A stretch of 64,000 nucleotides of DNA from Allium sativum (lineage: Eukaryota; Streptophyta; Magnoliopsida; Asparagales; Amaryllidaceae): contig CM060922.1 of NCBI GenBank assembly GCA_030737875.1, positions 233,844,335 to 233,908,334 on the forward strand. Direction: 5' to 3'. Under the pieces are notes generated by a model that saw nothing but the letters and a program-made list of their open reading frames with translations, was not told the origin of the DNA and did not search any database. The position numbers and the translations under genes were made by a program. How positions within the stretch are numbered: position 1 is the stretch's first letter; each line of letters starts with the position of its first letter. Shown here piece after piece: positions 58,001 through 64,000 of this stretch.

Positions 58001-59943
58001 AGTGCGGGAGATCCGACCGTCGGATTTTCCCGAAACTGAAACCATTGGATTCGTTTTGAAAAGATATTTTTAATGATATAAAATTTGTGAAGATCCAACG
58101 GTTAGATTTTCAGATATGTGTAAATCAAATCTGGAGAAAAACAGCGCCACGGTCGCATTATGGCCAGAAGCGTCGTTTGAATAAATTGGCTATTTTTAAA
58201 TGAATAAATATAGCGATAAAACGTGATAAAATATTATAAACGATATGGAATGGAGATAAACTGAATTTGCTCAGTTTATGTGATATTTGATGGTTGAATG
58301 TGTTTGGCGTGAAAACTACATTAAAGAACAGAATTGGTCATGTCGAATAATTTAACCACTGAAATGAATTGATTTGAAATTCTAAATATACATGAATTAT
58401 TTGAAAAGGCCGAGTTAATTCTCATTTCAAATAATTGATCGACGATTGAAAGTCGAAGATATGAAGACGATGCAAGACCGATAATCTTCACGTCGAATGG
58501 AGGGGTGCTACTGATGCTCATGATAGGAGTAGCTACATAGAAGGGGCTAAAGTAGTAGCCACCCGGACGTACATGTTGATTGTACGGGTATGCGAGGTAT
58601 TGAGTGCCTCTGGTTTCGTTCAGACCCAGAACGGACTTGTAAATGGACTGTGTGTCTGACATTGGATTTCATTCTGTGTGATTGATAGACGTCAGAGGCA
58701 TGCGTGAATTGCCTGTGTGGCATGCTGAGATGCAATGATCAAAGCTTTTGTTGAAAAGCAGAGCTTTGTGGTTGATGATCAAAGCAATGCCTGTGTGGCA
58801 TAGCTTTGTGTATAACGTGAATTCGCGAGCCTCACACCACGGTATAGACCAGAAACGGGAGAGGACATCAGGAAGGACATGCGTTTCTTTCTAGCTAGGG
58901 TGGTGTCAGTGACCTACCAGCCCTGACATTTATATTACTTTCACCTGTGTGGTTGTTACTGTTGCGAGGCGCCTCGGATATATCGGTGACTATGTGAAGC
59001 CGATGGAGTCATTTGTTGGCTCATTTACGTCCCAAGTGGCGGGGAAACGTAGTGTTCAAGGTTTAAGTTTAATCCACATCGAGTGGACCGGCCCAGTTGC
59101 TCCAAGGGACCACCTGAGTCTGGGTCCTGAGACATGGTAGGCTAGATTGTCTCGAAGTGGTGAGGACGATCCCTGGCCTCGCTCCATGACGGAAATCCAA
59201 TTTCCAAATACGACATCGTGCGGTTTTGATTGTATACCTATATATGGCGACATAGTGGTATGGGGCACTTATGCCGTTTATGATTGATATTTATGATTAT
59301 ATCTAAAATTAGAAACTAACTGGAAACGAGCTAGGATGGATGGTTTCATGGGTGTTGGTCTGATATTGGTTTCGGCCTTCAGGGTTAATACTTAGGGAAT
59401 CGTTCTCTAACTATTTTACGGTTGGAGTCTGATTAAGAATTAAACGATAAAATTTATATTTCAAATGATTTGTTTTCCTCGTATCAAGAATATTTGGCCA
59501 TTATAAGGTGAAACTCTATCCTCCGGTTTGTGTTGCATTGTGTGATGGGAACTGAGTCTTATAATGGCTTCATTTTTATAAAAAGCATTGCGACGTTTAA
59601 AAGATTTATTTATTTTAAAGCACTGGCAATCCAATTGAGTAAACCCGTTCCGCGAAAGTGGCGTGGTCCTGTGATTAGCCATATTGTAAGATGTGTTAAG
59701 TAGATTTCTCATACCACTCCCATGACTGACTCGTAGTTCGTTTCACTTGCAAACTTGGGTGGCCCTTTTTCTACACGGGCAGCCTTGTATTCAGGTTTTA
59801 GCAGACTCTTTCTGGATAGCTGGAGCTGAAGATGGATTCTATCATTTATCTCTTTTTATGGTATTCAGCTCCTGTTGTACATATTATGTTTTCTTTTCCG
59901 CTGCAGACATCTTATGTATAGATGAACTGTATTTTGTACTAAG
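55070..59943 (+). repeat. 3' LTR of the chromovirus, interrupted by a Tat-like element
   Basis: Aligns with 44472-49322. At 59943 it breaks off after GTACTAAG, where the 5' LTR continues TATGATCC. The missing last 160 bases or so should follow the inserted element, beyond the window. It holds its own copy of the TATA region (55931), donor (56325), 128-bp repeat (57060-57560) and palindrome (58965-58976). Private changes include an (AC)n run at 56715-56735, where the 5' LTR has (TA)n, and a longer (AT)n at 57908-57933. Confidence 0.9.
57060..57560 (+). repeat. Tandem repeat of about 128 bp in the 3' LTR
   Basis: Same array as 46510-46960, with one extra TTCATGTGTTGAAA-like sub-unit at its left end, showing slippage since insertion. 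Confidence 0.85.
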
Positions 59944-60749
59944 TGTTAGCCCTCTTTTTGGCAAGAGTCCCAACGGGCTGAACCGAAGCCCAAAGCGCGA
60001 CTAACCGAGCTACAGAAAGCACCACAAGATAATAAGGTCTCCTATGACACCAGTCGACCTATCTCCCGCACGAGCAGAAGAAGGCCCACTCTTTCAAAGG
60101 GGTCGCACTCTCAAGCTGAAGATCTTCCTTCCACATATCTCGCCTTGACCGATTATCTCGCCTTGGCCGATTATCTCGGAATAGTTTGAAAACCGCCTAC
60201 CGTCACCGAATATCCCGACTTTTGAGGCAATGGATACGGTCAAACCATATCCGGACAAAGCTCAACTTTTGATATGCCTTCCAGTGGACGCCACGTCTGC
60301 CACAGAATCCGAGGGAACTTTTTATGAACATTTGAACCCATTAGCAGCCGAAAGTCCGGCCAATTGTCGGAAGCCACGTGTCCGAGCTTTCCCGAAATGG
60401 CCGGATAATATTGCAGCAGCCCAAGCCATTATTTTCACCTATGAATACCTCTAAGCCTAAAGAGGAGAGGAGGAGTTATAGCTTCCATAAGCTTTTCACC
60501 ATTACTCTACTCCCTCATCATTCTCTTTCTCTTCTTCAATTATAAAAAGCATTGTATTTGTAATCCAAAAAAGATATATGACATATAAAGTGGACGTAGG
60601 CACTGACTTTGCCGAACCACTATAAAAATTCTGTGTGTGCTCTTCCTCTTTTTTTTTCTTTTTACTTTCTGCCTTTTTTATCTTATATCGTGTGTTGCTC
60701 ACGCGATTGGGGGTTGGCCGTCATTAGTGACCAATTGTTGACGTCAACA
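59944..60749 (+). repeat. 5' LTR (806 bp) of a gag-only Tat-like element
   Basis: Starts TGTTAGCCC and ends ACGTCAACA, followed by a primer site. The same start recurs at 63735. Over the 266 bases seen in both I count about 16 differences (near 94 percent identity). The leader motif GGACGTAGGC...GCCGAACCAC is at 60592-60620. CTAAG (59939-59943) is the probable left target duplication; the right copy is off the window. It contains no gene. Confidence 0.9.
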
Positions 60750-60752
60750 CTT

Positions 60753-60770
60753 TGGCGCGCCAGGTAGGGG
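60753..60770 (+). promoter_or_regulatory. Primer binding site of the gag-only element
   Basis: TGGCGCGCCAGGTAGGGG starts three bases after the LTR end. This is a primer form common in Tat-lineage elements. Confidence 0.75.
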
Positions 60771-60813
60771 AAGCGCACCGATACGGCCATCGAGCCTCTT
60801 CTTGTTTCAGATC

Positions 60814-62812
60814 ATGGTGAACAAACGAAATAAAGATGCAACATCCTCTCATCCCTCGGGCACCAATGCAGCCGAGACAGATGTTGCGGAAGTATGTCAC
60901 GAGGCTTCGTCTCATGACGATCAACCTCAATTTCTTATTCGGGACGACCTGGATAAAATTATGGTCGAGTTCTGAGATCGCATGACATCTTAGGGCAAAC
61001 TCCTCGAACAACAACAACAGTCGACGGAGCACCTTCTCAGTCGATTGTGTGCAGGGTTAAATGCTTCAACATCTATTCCTCCACCAAACGAAGCTGGAGC
61101 GATGACTGATCTTCGGTTTGCATAGAATCATGCCACTGATCGGCCTACACCTTTATTTCATCCTGGTTTGGTCCAACCAACCAATGCTTCACAGCCAGGA
61201 GTATCGCTTCCAGCGACCAGCGCAGTTATGGCAGCAGAATCTTAGGAGGCGGGCGATTATGATCTAGGTCGTCTGGCAAATATTCCTCCGCTCCTTGGAA
61301 CATCTCGACCTGTCGAATCAATCGAGCTACCACTGGGTCCCTCAGCATCAATGCCACACCCATTACAACCGGGATCTTACCACAGACCAGTCTAACCACT
61401 CTTCCCCTTCAACCAAGAGCTGGTGCAGCCTTCCCTTCGAACGAAGACAACCAGCCCGCTGCACCGACCCTCGCAACAGCGGAAGAGAATGTTACCGTAG
61501 ACCCTCCTAACCTCGCTTCAAACGAGGGCAATCCTGGGCTCTGAACGCCACATGCTATGCCAGATCAGCCAAGACGAGCTCACCTTCCCTCGCACCTTCA
61601 CTCAAATCTCGGTGGTCGAGCCCAGCCAGCGGCCACCCTTCCGAGCATGCTTTTGTCGAATCCTCATGCAGAACTACCCCAGGACACAGAATTGAGTTCA
61701 TGGCAATGACTCCTCGGTGATGGGAGTCAGCTCGCAATCATCGTCCGATGCTTCACTCGGGGCAATTCTTCGCAGCAAGACATAGACAATGTCAATCGCA
61801 GCCCCTTCACCAGAGAAATCAGAAATTCTCGGAATCCTCCAGACTTCAGGTTTTCGGCTATCGAGCCATACAACGGTCGCACTGACCCGACCATTCATCT
61901 CATGTGATACATGCGACATATGGAAGTACTTGGTGCATCGACCGATTTCATGGCTAAGTGCTTCCCTCTCTTTCTCACAGATATAGCCGGTATGTGGTTT
62001 CGACAGCTCACAACAGAGTCGATCAGCAGCTGGAACACCCTGGTCACCTGTTTCATCGAGCAATTCCGAGTGCACATCTCTCGACCGAAAAGTGTCATGT
62101 TCCTGTCTACCATCAAAAAGCGATCCAGAGAGACGCTAAGATCCTTCCTCGAAAGATTCAATGTGGCCGTAGCATCAGTTGATCGGCCCGAGCCATCAAT
62201 GGTACTTATGGCCGCCATCGCAGGAGTTCAAAATCGATCGTAATTCTCCATCTCTCTAACTCGAGATCCTCCCAAGGACATCAATGACTTTTATTCTGAA
62301 GCCGAGCAATTCCTCCGACAAGAAGATGCCAGCCTGGAAATGGAGAGCCTTGAAGTTCTGGTAGCTAAACAACAAGGTCCATTCGAGGGCAACGGCCGGA
62401 ATAAAGAAAGAGGAAAAGCTCCAGAGAACAACGAGCGCCATGTTCGGCCTCGGAGTGAAAACAAATATGATCGCTACACTGAGCTCAATTCCCCCTTGCT
62501 CGATATCTATCTCGATATGCGCGAGTCCTTTTCCACTCCAAAACCGCCTCGACGAGAGCCGACCCAGATGGAACTCGACTCTGGCAGGCAATGTTTATTC
62601 CACAACGTAGTTAGACATAATACAAATGACTGCCAACATCTGCGCGACCTCATCGAAGGACGGATCAGAAAAGGGGAACTCGCTGAATATGTTAAAAATC
62701 GCGCCTCGGCCATGCCACCGCGATCCTCTGCCCAAGCTCCTCAGGCTGGTCTGCAATCTCCTAGAAATGGAAAAGACCCTGAGACTAGCACTCATGGCAT
62801 TATCATTAATTA
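60814..62812 (+). pseudogene. Gag of the gag-only Tat-like element, broken
   Basis: The ATG at 60814 (MVNKRNKDAT) follows a splice-acceptor-like CTTGTTTCAG. The N-terminal part has several stops and is low in complexity, with a frame change before about 61800. The capsid is clear: PDFRFSAIEPYNGRTDP (about 61849), then MRHMEVLGASTDFMAKCFP, AGMWFRQLTTESISSWNTL and LRSFLERFNVAVASV. A TAA at 62241 is in frame. The C-terminal part reads DASLEMESLEVLVAKQQ, then a zinc-binding CLFHNVVRHNTNDC (about 62592-62633) and LIEGRIRKGELAEYV. It ends at the TAG at 62811-62813. No protease, RT or integrase lies between here and the 3' LTR, so this is a complete gag-only element of the TR-GAG type that must use pol from a relative. 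Confidence 0.8.
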
Positions 62813-62970
62813 GATTTTTTATCTTTTCTGTCGATGTATTTCTTTCAATAATAGGGACACTTTAATGCTATGTAATCAATCGCTATCCTCGTAGGTTTTC
62901 TTTGTAATAGACGCTTAGCAGTCATAAACTTTACTTTTTGCAAAAGTAGATCGACTGTTGTAAAATTTCT

Positions 62971-63105
62971 AAGCCGAACCAAATTAGTGTTCGCCACTAA
63001 GCCGAGCATGGTTTATGCTCGCCACTAAGCCGAGCATGGTTTATGCTCGCCACTAAGCCGAGCATGTTTATGCTCGCCACTAAGCCAAGCATGGTTAATA
63101 CTCGC
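62971..63105 (+). repeat. 28-bp hairpin repeat array A
   Basis: Five units of CCACTAAGC plus CGAGCATGGTTTATGCTCG. Each core is an inverted repeat, CGAGCAT / ATGCTCG, around a GGTTT loop. The first, diverged unit keeps pairing with other bases (CGAAC 62975-62979 with GTTCG 62989-62993). Confidence 0.85.
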
Positions 63106-63290
63106 CCCCCTGTTTTATGTGGTTAGCGCGGAAGCCCATCACTACTTCAAACACCCACTCTTTCAAGTGAGAAAGGTCGCTTTTTTTTAACACGAGTGTG
63201 GATTACGCTCTCTTTCTTTACACCATGAGCGTGCATAGCTCGTTAAAATAACTAACCCAACATGAGTTGAGCATGAGAAGCACTTGCACC

Positions 63291-63430
63291 AAGCCGAGCA
63301 TGGTTTATGCTCGCCACTAAGCTGAGCATGGTTTATGCTCGCCACCAAGCCGAACATGGTTTATGCTCGTCACTAAGCCGAGTATGGTTTATGCTCACCA
63401 CCAAGTCGAGTATGGTTTATACTCGCCACC
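63291..63430 (+). repeat. 28-bp hairpin repeat array B
   Basis: Five units of the same family, 185 bases after array A. The last (63407-63425) reads CGAGTAT GGTTT ATACTCG, a compensated double change relative to the consensus. One unit has a T-G pair at the stem base, and two contain a mismatch. Confidence 0.85.
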
Positions 63431-63504
63431 CTCTAAAGCCAAGTGGAATAAAATGCTCGACCCATGGTTTGTTTTGAATTTGCAGGAACCAACTTTTGTA
63501 CCAG

Positions 63505-63655
63505 TGGCGATTATCACCTCGGCCTTAATACGGTTTCCGATAGTTGTTGGATTTCTGGCCTTAATACGACCTGGTATGGTCGTCGGATTTCTGGTCTTAA
63601 TATAACATCGGATCATCGGTTTTCTGGCCTTAATATGGTCCGGCGCGACCATAGC
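63505..63655 (+). repeat. Short repeat array with further inverted repeats
   Basis: Four units of about 36 bp share TTTCTGGCCTTAATA. Between them are CGACC/GGTCG (63567-63571 with 63578-63582) and ATGGTC/GACCAT (63635-63640 with 63647-63652). Confidence 0.7.
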
Positions 63656-63721
63656 AGCTCGAGCGTTTGTGCTTCAGTTCAGATTTCAGAATACACCTCC
63701 CTCTACCAATGAAGATATATT

Positions 63722-63734
63722 CTGAGGGGCAAAG
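63722..63734 (+). promoter_or_regulatory. Polypurine tract of the gag-only element
   Basis: CTGAGGGGCAAAG lies directly before the 3' LTR start TGTTAGCCC at 63735. Confidence 0.75.
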
Positions 63735-64000
63735 TGTTAGCCCTCTTTTTGGCAAGAGTCCCAACGGGCTGAACCGAAGCCCAAAGCGCGACTAACTGAG
63801 CTTCAGAAACACCACAAGATAATAAGGTCGCCTAAGTCACCAATCGACCTATCTCCTGCACGAACAGAAGAAGGCCCGCTCCTTCAAAGGGGTCGCACTC
63901 TCAAGATGAAGATCTTCCTTCCACATATCTCACCTTGACCGATTATCTCGCCTTGGCTGATTATCTCGGAATAGTTTGAAAACCGCCTACCATCACCAAA
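63735..64000 (+). repeat. 3' LTR of the gag-only element, cut by the window end
   Basis: Matches 59944-60211 with about 16 differences. About 540 bases of this LTR, then CTAAG and the rest of the chromovirus LTR, should follow outside the window. Confidence 0.92.

Larger units (their letters stand above)
62814..63734 (+). other. 3' non-coding region of the gag-only element
   Basis: Holds two arrays of hairpin repeats (62971-63105 and 63291-63430), a second repeat family (63505-63655) and the purine tract. No pol remnants are seen. The 3' LTR starts directly after it. Confidence 0.8.

Noticed and set aside
62971..63430. Regular repeats resembling a CRISPR array
   Set aside because: The units are contiguous with no unique spacers, in a plant retrotransposon; they are hairpin tandem repeats.
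1..64000. tRNA, rRNA or organelle-derived segments
   Set aside because: The only tRNA-like sequences seen are short primer binding sites of LTR elements; no cloverleaf or rRNA core motif was found by reading.

Overview
The window is AT-rich, eukaryotic and almost entirely transposon-derived. It is nuclear DNA of a land plant, probably a eudicot. The evidence is plant-type Ty3/gypsy retrotransposons (Tekay/Del-like chromovirus and Tat-like lineages) primed from initiator-Met or other tRNAs, a plant-specific Myb/SANT plus NAM-associated protein fragment, and plant mobile domain (PMD) fragments. I recognise no intact host gene, tRNA or rRNA. Alignments, mismatch counts and percent identities below were made by eye.

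Left block (1-20190): a decayed chromovirus occupies 1-3965 (LTR end, primer site, intact gag ORF, broken pol). It abuts a LARD-like non-autonomous element (about 4136-20190). That element has LTRs of about 5.55 kb around only 1.5 kb of non-coding interior (7519-9044). Its 5' LTR is truncated. Its 3' LTR (9045-13326 plus 18923-20190) is split by a 5.59-kb solo LTR (13327-18917) flanked by the perfect 5-bp duplication TCCTA.

Middle block (20191-32376): a direct tandem duplication with a period of about 5.41 kb, laid out S1-T1-S2-T2-S3. Each T (about 3.65 kb) looks like a DNA transposon. It has clustered subterminal palindromic repeats at both ends, a decayed Myb/SANT gene on the plus strand and a decayed PMD gene with a 99-bp GT-AG intron on the minus strand. 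No transposase is visible. The array stops where a third T would begin.

Next (32377-41631) comes mostly unassigned DNA with minus-strand LTR remnants: a Tat-type LTR (36358-37035) and a long chromovirus LTR (37677 to about 40319) that carries a GC-rich minisatellite.

Right block (about 40320-64000): a three-level nest. A Tat-like element with gag but no visible pol (gag 41723-43230) is interrupted by a long-LTR chromovirus (5' LTR 44472-49480, gag-pol-chromodomain 49734-53957, 3' LTR from 55070). That 3' LTR is in turn interrupted at 59943/59944 by a second gag-only Tat-like element (5' LTR 59944-60749, gag 60814-62812, 3' LTR from 63735 to the window end). The second gag-only element carries a tandem array of 28-bp units that each form a hairpin.

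The most interesting signals are four: the Myb+PMD transposon array; a possible 4-kb leader intron running from inside the chromovirus LTR across the primer site to just before gag; a stem-loop in the long LTRs that keeps pairing despite base changes; and the hairpin-repeat array of the gag-only element.
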